12,237 nt of DNA, from contig QIFI01000086.1 in assembly GCA_003229735.1 (NCBI GenBank), positions 1-12,237 of the forward strand, in the 5' to 3' direction. A program made the position numbers and the translations under genes. Position 1 is the stretch's first letter, and each line of letters opens with the position of its first letter. Origin of the DNA: Candidatus Anderseniibacteriota bacterium. Its GTDB lineage: Bacteria > Patescibacteriota > Andersenbacteria > UBA10190. The notes beneath the pieces are model-generated. The model saw only the letters and a program-made list of their open reading frames with translations, did not search any database and had not been told where the DNA came from. Shown one piece after another: positions 1-5,359 of the stretch.

Positions 1-1
1 C

Positions 2-115
2 GATTCAGAAATATTTTATCTCTGTATGGGATCTCACATAAATAATTATCAAGACAGCCAATTAAAAGCCTTAGCTTATGAACGAGCAGAGCTATTTTTT
101 GACGCGCAAACATAG
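2..115 (+). CDS. 3' end of an unidentified protein gene (partial)
   Basis: An open frame enters from the left edge of the window and ends at a TAG at 113-115, giving 37 C-terminal residues. It begins DSEIFYLCMGSH and ends ELFFDAQT. The composition looks protein-like and contains an amphipathic stretch (LKALAYERAELFF), but the piece is too short to assign to a family and no start is visible. It is followed by about 190 bases without a gene that hold only a palindromic repeat. It could be a chance open frame; only the sequence upstream of the window would settle this. Confidence 0.4.
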   Translation, partial: DSEIFYLCMGSHINNYQDSQLKALAYERAELFFDAQT

Positions 116-176
116 GTCAATCTACACAAACCGTCGATTGGTTATTTTGGGATGGTGACTAAGAGAGTCCTTAGAA

Positions 177-233
177 CCCCTCTCCCCTCTGCCCTGCCCG
201 CCGAACTGGCGGGGGAAAGGGCTGGGTGAGAGG
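177..233. repeat. GC-rich palindromic intergenic repeat, copy 1
   Basis: An imperfect inverted repeat. The inner stem is CCCGCC (197-202) with GGCGGG (208-213); the outer arms are pyrimidine-rich CCTCTC on the left and purine-rich GAGAGG (228-233) on the right. The right arm resembles the right arm of the repeat at 9117-9167 (shared core AAGGGCTGGG followed by TGAG). This suggests a dispersed REP-like palindrome in intergenic DNA. The rest of 116-309 shows nothing recognisable. Confidence 0.5.
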
Positions 234-309
234 TGCCGCAACACCGCCGCGTTTGAAAACTCTGTCTGCTGTCTTAGCGGATTGATATTTGTAATTTGAC
301 AATTCTCGG

Positions 310-1896
310 CTAGCGCAGCGAGCCGAGTAACGACACTCCCGTCATGATGTTCGGGGTCTTCAGTTTTAATATATCCAGCACCGTCGGCGCCGCATCGGCC
401 AGCACCCCCACCGGCGCCGACAAAATATCATCTATTTCTTGCCGGCTTTTCCCCGCTGATCTCTTCAAATCCCTCCGCACGTAATGAAAAGGCACCGGGT
501 TTCCACTGTGATCTTTTGAGGCCGACCCCGTCTCCAAATCAATCATTTGTTCCGCGTTGCCGTGATCAGCCGTGATCACCATGGCCCCGCCTTTAGCCAG
601 CGCCGCTTCCGACAACCTCCCCAAATTCAGATCTACAAACGCGCAGGCTTTCTTGGTGGCCTCAAAGTCGCTGGTGTGCCCCACCATATCGGCGTTGGCA
701 TAATTGATAAAATACACATCATAATCCCCCCTCTGTATCTCCAGCAATAGGCGATCCGTAATTGTTCCCGCCCCCATATCCGGCTCCTCCGCGAAATTTC
801 TCACACTTGATGATTTTATCAGCACCCGGTCCTCTCCCGGAAATGGATCTTCATGCCCCACGCTCAAATAGTAGGTCACATGCGCGTACTTTTCCGTTTC
901 CGCCATATGCAGTTGCGTTAATCCCGCGTCCGAAATTAATTTAGCCAGAGGATCAGGAGATTTCATTTCCGCGTAAGCCGCGTAAGCACTCAAATCAGGA
1001 TCATATGTGGCCATCGTTGCCACAAATAAATTACCGGGTGGTCTGGCTTTCCATCCCACCTGCTCTGGATTAGTAAACGCCTGGGTTAATTGCCGGGCCC
1101 GATCCGGTCTAAAATTAAAGAAAATAATCGCGTCATTATCTCTAACTTCAGCCACCGGCCCGCCCCCTCGGGTAATCGCCGTCGCCAATATCTCTTCATC
1201 ATCCAGTCTTTGCCGATACGCCGCTTCAATCGCTTCCCTCGGGGAAGATGCTCCCGGCGGACGATCTCCTCCCGTCAGCATGTCAAATACCGCCTTCGTC
1301 CGATCCCAGTTCCGATTTCGATCCATGGCATAAAATCTGCCCGTTACCGACGCGATCTTTCCTACCCCATATTTGCCAATCGCTTCCTCAACCTGCTGTA
1401 AAAAAATCCTGGCACTGCGGGGCGGTGTATCACGTCCATCCGTAAACATATGAATAAACACCCGATCTTCAAACTTCCGGTTATTTAACATCTTTAATAA
1501 AGCCGCCAGATGATTAATGTGTGAATGCACCCCGCCCGTCGACACCAGCCCCATTAAATGCAAACTGCTTTTATTCTGCTTAGCATGATCAATGGCCGCG
1601 TTGAATGCGTCATTATCAAAAAATGATTTATCTTCAATGGTTCGATCAATATGCGCCATTATCTGATACTCCACTCGACCCGCTCCAATATTCCGGTGAC
1701 CCGTTTCCGAATTTCCCGCTACTCCGTGCGGCAGTCCCACTTCCAATCCCGAAGCCTGTATCACCGCCATCGGATAGTATTCGTTAAAACTATCCATCAC
1801 CGGTGTCGCCGCCGCCAGAATCGCGTTGCCTTCCGCCGCCAGTCTTACTCCCCAGCCATCCAGAATAATCACCAGCAGCGGCTTCGGTCTTTTCAT
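310..1896 (-). CDS. gpmI: 2,3-bisphosphoglycerate-independent phosphoglycerate mutase
   Basis: Interconverts 3- and 2-phosphoglycerate in glycolysis and gluconeogenesis, a cytosolic Mn-dependent enzyme of the alkaline phosphatase superfamily. The frame opens at 1905, but the AAGG ribosome site abuts that first ATG and lies nine bases before a second ATG at 1896, so I start there (528 residues). With this start the catalytic residues fall close to the classical Bacillus numbering: D13 (LDGWG), nucleophile S63 (GNSETGH), H124 (GGVHSH), the FTDGRD motif near 153-156, R262/R265 (FRPDR), K336, D403 and H407 (ADMVGH), D444/H445 (TADHGN) and H463 (KDHSGNP). Length is typical for the family and nothing essential is missing. 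The stop codon lies inside a hairpin (CTCGGCT at 305-311 with AGCCGAG at 321-327) that lacks a T-tract. Upstream, between 1946 and 1978, are two short inverted repeats; I see no convincing promoter. Confidence 0.96.
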   Translation of the reverse strand: MKRPKPLLVIILDGWGVRLAAEGNAILAAATPVMDSFNEYYPMAVIQASGLEVGLPHGVAGNSETGHRNIGAGRVEYQIMAHIDRTIEDKSFFDNDAFNAAIDHAKQNKSSLHLMGLVSTGGVHSHINHLAALLKMLNNRKFEDRVFIHMFTDGRDTPPRSARIFLQQVEEAIGKYGVGKIASVTGRFYAMDRNRNWDRTKAVFDMLTGGDRPPGASSPREAIEAAYRQRLDDEEILATAITRGGGPVAEVRDNDAIIFFNFRPDRARQLTQAFTNPEQVGWKARPPGNLFVATMATYDPDLSAYAAYAEMKSPDPLAKLISDAGLTQLHMAETEKYAHVTYYLSVGHEDPFPGEDRVLIKSSSVRNFAEEPDMGAGTITDRLLLEIQRGDYDVYFINYANADMVGHTSDFEATKKACAFVDLNLGRLSEAALAKGGAMVITADHGNAEQMIDLETGSASKDHSGNPVPFHYVRRDLKRSAGKSRQEIDDILSAPVGVLADAAPTVLDILKLKTPNIMTGVSLLGSLR

Positions 1897-1986
1897 AGTA
1901 TTCATCCTTCTATTCTAAACTATCTGCCCCCCAACCTCTATAGATATTTCCTATGAAATGCCGCTTCAGAATAAGCGGGTGGCGGC

Positions 1987-2035
1987 GCGGGGGTCCCCCC
2001 GCCGAGCCCCAGCAGGCCGCCTTGGCGGCCGATGC
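1987..2035. repeat. Block of strong GC palindromes between gpmI and tRNA-fMet
   Basis: Two adjacent hairpins: GCGGGGG (1987-1993) with CCCCCGC (1996-2002), and GGCCGCC (2015-2021) with GGCGGCC (2024-2030). The second is extended by GCA/TGC flanks at 2012-2014 and 2033-2035. GC content here is much higher than in the surrounding DNA. There is no T-tract, so it is not a standard intrinsic terminator. It lies in the 3' trailer of the tRNA-fMet transcript and upstream of gpmI. It could be a REP-like element or a transcript-end or processing signal. Open frames across it look like chance frames. Confidence 0.5.
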
Positions 2036-2128
2036 GGTCGGGTGGGGGTGCAGCGTCGACAGGACCCGCCTCAATATCCGTGGTATTTCCTACTGATGCT
2101 TCTCTTATAGATGTTAAAAAACGAAACG

Positions 2129-2440
2129 TAGCGGGGGCCGGAATTGCACCGGCGATCTCCTGGTTATGCCTACTACTACAATTTTCATTGCTCTCACCAA
2201 ATATGAGATTTGTAGTCTGGACTGTCCCTTTCACCATGAATGGTGATCCGCCAACCAGTCTCTACACCTTCCTGGCACCTGTTAAATACTGGGGCCGGGC
2301 TTGGCTCGGGATTACCTCAAGCTTACTTGTATAGCTTTAGGGGCTTCCCCGAATTTGACGGATGATCTTCTTAATAGTTACCCATTAAGACGCCCAATTT
2401 ATTAAATGAGCCAGGCGAGATACTACTTCTCCACCCCGCG
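2129..2440 (-). tRNA. Initiator tRNA-fMet (CAT), interrupted by a group I intron
   Basis: Exon 1 is 2440-2409 (32 nt) and exon 2 is 2168-2129 (40 nt); spliced they give a 72-nt cloverleaf. Seen directly: acceptor CGCGGGG against CCCCGCT, so the 1:72 pair is C:U, the unpaired end expected of a bacterial initiator; D stem GAGA/TCTC; anticodon stem CCTGG/CCAGG with loop CTCATAA (anticodon CAT); T stem GCCGG/CCGGC; discriminator A. The sequence closely follows bacterial fMet tRNAs. Oddities: the D loop is AGTAGTA (A at 18 instead of G), the T loop is TGCAATT (G at 55 instead of T), and the usual three G:C pairs next to the anticodon loop are T:A, G:C, G:C. CCA is not encoded. The intron splits the anticodon loop between T33 and C34. 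A promoter lies at 2474-2502, and a T-rich trailer (2116-2126 on this strand) follows the gene. Confidence 0.92.
2169..2408 (-). ncRNA. Group I intron (IC3-like), 240 nt, no ORF
   Basis: A self-splicing ribozyme candidate. The boundaries follow from the tRNA: 5' exon ends ...CCTGGCT and the intron ends in G before CATAACC. P1 is visible: exon GCU (2411-2409) and intron CA (2408-2407) pair with UGGGC (2396-2392), placing the diagnostic U-G wobble exactly at the 5' splice site. P2 is CTTAAT/ATTAAG (2389-2370). The core contains GAGGTAATCCCGAGCCAAGC, very like the P4-P6 region of cyanobacterial tRNA-Leu introns. P7 is GAGACTGG (2262-2255) with GACAGTCC (2226-2219), enclosing a perfect P8 hairpin TCACCA-TTCA-TGGTGA (2246-2231). 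The size fits compact ORF-less tRNA introns. Subgroup IC3 is assigned by recalled resemblance, not by a covariance-model search. Confidence 0.92.
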
Positions 2441-2444
2441 ATAC

Positions 2445-2468
2445 ATTGATTCAACTTCATGAATCAAT
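2445..2468 (-). other. Perfect hairpin in the 5' leader of pre-tRNA-fMet
   Basis: ATTGATTCA and TGAATCAAT form a perfect 9-bp stem with a 6-base loop (TGAAGT). It ends four bases before the first base of the tRNA and starts a few bases after the inferred transcription start. It would lie immediately 5' of the RNase P cleavage site. Its role is unknown; it may keep the leader from invading the tRNA or intron fold. Confidence 0.6.
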
Positions 2469-2473
2469 GCTCC

Positions 2474-2502
2474 AGTATAGTCCATATTTATTCTCCAGGC
2501 AA
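2474..2502 (-). promoter_or_regulatory. Sigma70-type promoter of tRNA-fMet
   Basis: On the minus strand, TTGCCT (2502-2497) and TATACT (2479-2474) are separated by 17 bases. The -10 box is 34 bases upstream of the tRNA, so transcription should start near 2467, at the beginning of the leader hairpin. A second TTGACA lies just upstream (about 2509-2504) but its spacing to this -10 box is too long. Confidence 0.65.
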
Positions 2503-2544
2503 ATGTCAAAGCCATTTAACAAAAAAGTGCCAAAATTATATTGC

Positions 2545-2710
2545 GTAAATCATCCCCTGACGGAACGTTAATACCAGACCGGTGGTCGCTTGACCAGGGG
2601 GAATAACACACAGATCAACCACCTCGTCGATGACCTACTGTGTCCAAAGAAGCTCCTCTGTTATGTTACTAACAAGAGCTTAACAACACCCCTTTAGGGG
2701 GTGTTGTCGT
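2545..2710 (+). ncRNA. Candidate structured RNA: four consecutive hairpins ending in a terminator-like stem
   Basis: No protein frame is credible here, yet the stretch is filled with end-to-end stems: CCCCTG (2554-2559) with CAGGGG (2595-2600), enclosing GACC/GGTC (2577-2587); ACACAG (2608-2613) with CTGTGT (2638-2643); AAGCTC (2650-2655) with GAGCTT (2676-2681), enclosing TGTTA/TAACA; and a 10-bp stem ACAACACCCC (2683-2692) with GGGGTGTTGT (2698-2707). A TATATT box at 2537-2542 with TTAACA at 2516-2521 (15-base spacing, short) could be a plus-strand promoter. I do not recognise the signatures of RNase P RNA, tmRNA, SRP RNA or 6S RNA. Strand is inferred from the terminator-like stem and the bidirectional terminator beyond it. 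Confidence 0.4.
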
Positions 2711-2720
2711 TTGGGGCTGT

Positions 2721-2765
2721 AAAAAAATAGCCCTGCTGGATGAATCCATCAGGGCTTTTTGTTTT
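2721..2765. terminator. Bidirectional intrinsic terminator
   Basis: AGCCCTGCTGGA (2729-2740) pairs with TCCATCAGGGCT (2745-2756) around a TGAA loop, with one mismatch. An A-run (2721-2727) on the left becomes a T-tract on the minus strand, and TTTTTGTTTT on the right is a T-tract on the plus strand. It can end the minus-strand 419-residue gene, whose stop lies 12 bases away, and any plus-strand transcript from the hairpin region at 2545-2710. Confidence 0.85.
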
Positions 2766-2776
2766 GTAATGCCACT

Positions 2777-4036
2777 CTATTTCGTCAGCTTTTTCAGCTT
2801 CCTATGAAACTGTTTGGCCAGTGAAGCGGCTTCCTGCCATTGACTATCGTTGCCATTAAGATCGCGGCAAGCTTCGCGCAGAGATTCCAGAGCCGGAAAG
2901 AAATTGTCCAAATTAACTTTGTCAACCATGTCCCGGTGTTGGTTATCCGCTTCGCTCTTAAAAATTTGAGCCTGAAGCATTAAAACCTTCAGTTCTTTAA
3001 GAGAGATGATATTGGTATCCCCGGGCAGCCACTCCGCGTACTGTTGATCAGGGGTAAGCTTGGCAGTAAACGTAATTTCCGCTACGTCTTCGTCATTCAG
3101 ATCAGGAATATTACCGTCCTTAAGCTGTTTGACCAATCCAGCTCGCTCCTCAACTGGAATATCTAAAGCTTGGCACAACACCGCCAACTGTTCCTGGGTA
3201 AAAGGAATCGTCACTTGGCGAACCTTTATCGCCAATTGACGGTCAGGAATACGACAGGCCAATTCTTCCAATTCTTTCTCAAAACTTTCCCGAACTGCCC
3301 CCTCCTCATGATAAAGTTGCTGACATAACTCCACAAACCACGGGCGGTCATATGAACCTTCAGCCAATGCCATGCAATGCCAGCGCAGAAATTTATTAAG
3401 CCTCCGCCGAGTCAACACACCCGTACAGAAAGAAAGACCATGCCACAAACTAGCTTTTTCCCATGTATTACTTTGTGTGTCCAGACCACACACGCGCATC
3501 ACGTGGTCCAGTCTAACCTTTGTATCTCCATCATCACTCCTGATCATATGCACCATCCGAAAAATAGCCGCCCTCTTGGCAGGCACCCATAACACAGTTC
3601 CATTGTCGGGAATCGGCCCACCCCATTCATAACCACGCATAGGCGCTTTATTAATCTGTCCAAAATTCAGGGAATAATCATAATTAGAGAACATTGCGTC
3701 AATATTCTCTGCCAAACCCAATTCAGGGTCTGACCACAGACTATCCACTGGAAGAGTCAGGCTAAGGTCAGATCGTTGTGCATCAAATATCTCCCGCAAC
3801 AACGGGTAATAATAGTATTTAGCAGGATTTAGCCGCAGATTATCCCCTCGATGAGCATCAAAAAACCTCGACAGAAGATTGTCATTAAACTTTCTAACTA
3901 TCTCGAGCCTCTCCAAAAGACCCTCCAGTATGATATCATCCTGGTTCGCCAGCGCCTCAATGTGCTGACGCGAAACTGCGATAGCTTGCCTTAAATCAGG
4001 CACGGGAGCAATTCGAATTGGTAGGGGAAACGACAT
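2777..4036 (-). CDS. Hypothetical soluble protein, 419 aa, family not recognised
   Basis: I do not recognise this protein. It has a strong ribosome site (GGAGGTG, seven bases before the ATG), a consensus promoter at 4114-4142 and an intrinsic terminator right after its stop, so it is a well-formed single-gene transcription unit. The product has no signal peptide or membrane segment. It looks largely alpha-helical, with charged helical stretches near 20-60, 225-265 and 350-419. A middle part (about 105-200) is richer in aromatic residues, for example YEWGGPIPDNG and TVLWVPAKRA. The C-terminus is basic (KQFHRKLKKLTK). Cysteines are scattered and form no clear metal site. Codon use has fewer GCC/GGC codons than gpmI or pheT, which may hint at a different history. 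Nothing in the sequence gives its function; neighbours are tRNA genes on both sides. Confidence 0.85.
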   Translation of the reverse strand: MSFPLPIRIAPVPDLRQAIAVSRQHIEALANQDDIILEGLLERLEIVRKFNDNLLSRFFDAHRGDNLRLNPAKYYYYPLLREIFDAQRSDLSLTLPVDSLWSDPELGLAENIDAMFSNYDYSLNFGQINKAPMRGYEWGGPIPDNGTVLWVPAKRAAIFRMVHMIRSDDGDTKVRLDHVMRVCGLDTQSNTWEKASLWHGLSFCTGVLTRRRLNKFLRWHCMALAEGSYDRPWFVELCQQLYHEEGAVRESFEKELEELACRIPDRQLAIKVRQVTIPFTQEQLAVLCQALDIPVEERAGLVKQLKDGNIPDLNDEDVAEITFTAKLTPDQQYAEWLPGDTNIISLKELKVLMLQAQIFKSEADNQHRDMVDKVNLDNFFPALESLREACRDLNGNDSQWQEAASLAKQFHRKLKKLTK

Positions 4037-4113
4037 GCATCACCTCCATTTGTTGAGAGTAAATTTACAAAGAACGAAGTTTTCAATCAATAACCTACAC
4101 AAACAGACTTCAA

Positions 4114-4142
4114 AGTATACTATCACTACCTGATAATGTCAA
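4114..4142 (-). promoter_or_regulatory. Consensus promoter with palindromic operator-like spacer
   Basis: On the minus strand TTGACA (4142-4137), a 17-base spacer and TATACT (4119-4114) give a nearly perfect sigma70 promoter for the 419-residue gene. Within the spacer, TATCA-GGTAG-TGATA (4135-4121) is a perfect 5-bp inverted repeat. Its half-sites match those of the tet operator (CTATCAGTGATAG), though the central gap is longer. A repressor bound there would block RNA polymerase. Which protein binds is unknown; no TetR- or Xre-type gene is in the window. Confidence 0.75.
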
Positions 4143-4183
4143 TATTACAAGCATGATAATAGCTACAATTAGTCATAAATATG

Positions 4184-4257
4184 TAGCGGGGGCGAGAATC
4201 GAACTCGCGACCTCGGGCTTATGAGTCCCGCGCTCTAACCATCTGAGCTACCCCGCC
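4184..4257 (-). tRNA. tRNA-Met (CAT), elongator
   Basis: A complete 74-nt cloverleaf: acceptor GGCGGGG/CCCCGCT (G1-U72 wobble), D stem GCTC/GAGC, anticodon stem CGGGA/GCCCG (last pair A-G mismatched) with loop CTCATAA, variable loop AGGTC, T arm GCGAG-TTCGATT-CTCGC and discriminator A. CCA is not encoded. The D loop has the usual GG and the T loop is normal, unlike the initiator tRNA at 2129-2440. The CAT anticodon could also belong to the tRNA-Ile2 whose C34 is modified to lysidine; the overall sequence fits elongator Met better, but I cannot exclude Ile2. It is the only gene between its own promoter (4270-4298) and the promoter of the 419-residue gene, and may be read through into the latter. 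Confidence 0.93.
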
Positions 4258-4269
4258 ATATTGGCCTAT

Positions 4270-4298
4270 AACATACATCCTGGCTAAAAAAATGCCAA
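4270..4298 (-). promoter_or_regulatory. Probable promoter of tRNA-Met
   Basis: On the minus strand TTGGCA (4298-4293), 17 bases, then TATGTT (4275-4270), ending 12 bases upstream of the mature tRNA. The -35 box matches consensus at five of six positions and the -10 at four of six. Confidence 0.5.
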
Positions 4299-4316
4299 AT
4301 ATAACCGGTGAATAAT

Positions 4317-4427
4317 ACTAGTACCGTTACAACCTGCTAATACCAGGCAGAAGAATTTAAGTATGGCTATAATGGGTTATATCTGATATATGACTACCCA
4401 TCATAGCTTAGTTGTAACGGCACTAGA
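4317..4427. mobile_element. MITE-like inverted-repeat element, 111 bp
   Basis: Terminal inverted repeats of 17 bases: ACTAGTACCGTTACAAC (4317-4333) against the complement of 4411-4427, differing at two positions. A second nested pair, GCTATAATGGGT (4366-4377) and ACCCATCATAGC (4396-4407), matches at 11 of 12, so the whole element folds into one long imperfect hairpin. It has no coding capacity and no obvious target-site duplication. The structure is that of a non-autonomous transposon remnant. It lies between the divergent tRNA-Met and tRNA-Asp genes. An RNA regulatory hairpin is the alternative. Confidence 0.6.
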
Positions 4428-4513
4428 CAGCTATATAAATTCATGTATCCTACTTCTACGGTTCCTTGTTTATCCCGAAAAAGAGTAAAATTTGAACAGA
4501 GAATAAGTTTAAT

Positions 4514-4585
4514 GGTCCCGTGGTGTAACGGTTAGCACTGAAGCTTGTCAAGCTTTCGGCGAGGGTTCAACTCCCTCCGGGACCG
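4514..4585 (+). tRNA. tRNA-Asp (GTC)
   Basis: A complete 72-nt cloverleaf: acceptor GGTCCCG/CGGGACC, D arm GTG-TAACGGTTAG-CAC, anticodon stem GAAGC/GCTTT with loop TTGTCAA (anticodon GTC), T arm GAGGG-TTCAACT-CCCTC, and discriminator G73, which is an identity element for Asp. CCA is not encoded (CCC follows). A possible -10 box TAAAAT lies at 4486-4491, but the best -35 candidate (TTCCTT, 4462-4467) is weak. The next gene starts 41 bases downstream without an intervening terminator, so the two may share a transcript. Confidence 0.95.
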
Positions 4586-4626
4586 CCCGTACCTTTCTGA
4601 TCCTTACCAAAATAAGGAAACCTGTC

Positions 4627-5274
4627 ATGGCCATCAGCAGCTGCCAGCCCATCGCCGTCGGTATCGTATTGCTCCTCCCCGAACCTGCCCGGCAATTAAT
4701 TTACAAATTAAACCGGCGGGCTATTAAACAAGGCATCAGTGATATTATCCTGGATAATTACCATCTTCCTCATATCTCTCTATGCCTGGGCATCTGGGAT
4801 CAACAACAGCACCATCAGATAGTGCCGCAAGTACTAGCGTTATGCGGCGGCCATCCCAAAATTGATCTTTTATTGGATAAGTGCCTATCACTTGGATCAA
4901 CCGATGAACTGGATTGTCGTTTTTATTGGCTCCGCGCGCTGACCCCCAGAATACCAACCTCTCTTCATGATCTTCACCGGACTGTTATGGTCTCCCTGGC
5001 CTCTTTTCTCAACCATATTGACCCGGCCCCCGATATGTTTATGGCTCCCCCTGATCCGCATCCTGATACCTTAAATTGGGTGGACAATTTCGACCCTGAA
5101 TCGTCTTTCGAAAATTTCGCTCCTCGCGTCACCATCGGCTACGGCCCGGCTGGGAAAAAAATATCCACCGATGGTCTTCTGCCTATCAAATGCACAGTTT
5201 CAAAATTAGCCATCGTCCATCTAGGCTCTCATTGTACAGCCCAGCGAATCGTCAAATCTTTCGATTTAAAGTAA
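4627..5274 (+). CDS. 2H phosphoesterase / 2'-5' RNA ligase-like protein with altered second motif
   Basis: A 215-residue soluble protein that I assign to the 2H phosphoesterase superfamily (2'-5' RNA ligase, cyclic phosphodiesterase). These enzymes use two HxT/S motifs to act on 2',3'-cyclic or 2'-5' phosphodiester bonds in RNA or nucleotides. The first motif is intact (PHISLCLG, H49 and S51). The second is PRVTIGYG, where Arg167 stands in place of the catalytic His (codon CGC at 5125-5127). The C-terminal strand AIVHLGSHCT also fits the fold. The start is supported by AAGGA nine bases upstream. It follows tRNA-Asp by 41 bases and is closed by the terminator at 5285-5309. The Arg replacement suggests a changed or lost catalytic activity, or RNA binding only. 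The family call is from motif spacing and is moderately secure. Confidence 0.72.
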   Translation: MAISSCQPIAVGIVLLLPEPARQLIYKLNRRAIKQGISDIILDNYHLPHISLCLGIWDQQQHHQIVPQVLALCGGHPKIDLLLDKCLSLGSTDELDCRFYWLRALTPRIPTSLHDLHRTVMVSLASFLNHIDPAPDMFMAPPDPHPDTLNWVDNFDPESSFENFAPRVTIGYGPAGKKISTDGLLPIKCTVSKLAIVHLGSHCTAQRIVKSFDLK

Positions 5275-5284
5275 AACCTAACCC

Positions 5285-5309
5285 GGCGCGTCTCCCGCGC
5301 TCTTTTTTT
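5285..5309 (+). terminator. Intrinsic terminator after the 2H-like gene
   Basis: GCGCG (5286-5290) pairs with CGCGC (5296-5300) around TCTCC, followed by TC and a run of seven Ts. It lies 11 bases past the stop codon and separates the 2H-like gene from the membrane protein-pheS-pheT cluster. Confidence 0.8.
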
Positions 5310-5320
5310 GCTTAAGAATT

Positions 5321-5350
5321 ACTAGTTACTAGTTACTGATTACGAGTTAC
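5321..5350. repeat. Degenerate 7-bp tandem repeat
   Basis: Four consecutive heptamers, ACTAGTT, ACTAGTT, ACTGATT and ACGAGTT, fill the gap between the terminator and the next start codon. They lie where the 5' leader of the membrane protein-pheST transcript would be, and leave no recognisable ribosome site. Confidence 0.7.
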
Positions 5351-5359
5351 TATATTCCC

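Noticed and set aside
547..1956. Several plus-strand open frames within gpmI
   Set aside because: They are antisense shadows of a full-length gpmI with all catalytic motifs in place; they have no ribosome sites and show biased low-complexity composition.
1938..2334. Open frames of about 100 codons on both strands over 1938-2334
   Set aside because: They run across the GC palindromes, the tRNA-fMet exon and the group I intron; their protein sequences are low-complexity and they are explained by RNA structure, not coding.
2129..2440. tmRNA (ssrA) as an explanation of the interrupted tRNA-like region
   Set aside because: The two halves make a complete tRNA-fMet with anticodon CAT, and the interruption has group I P1, P7 and P8 elements and no tag reading frame.
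2683..2765. CRISPR-like or att-site reading of the paired inverted repeats
   Set aside because: There are no regularly spaced direct repeats and no integrase; the second stem has T-tracts on both sides and fits a bidirectional terminator.
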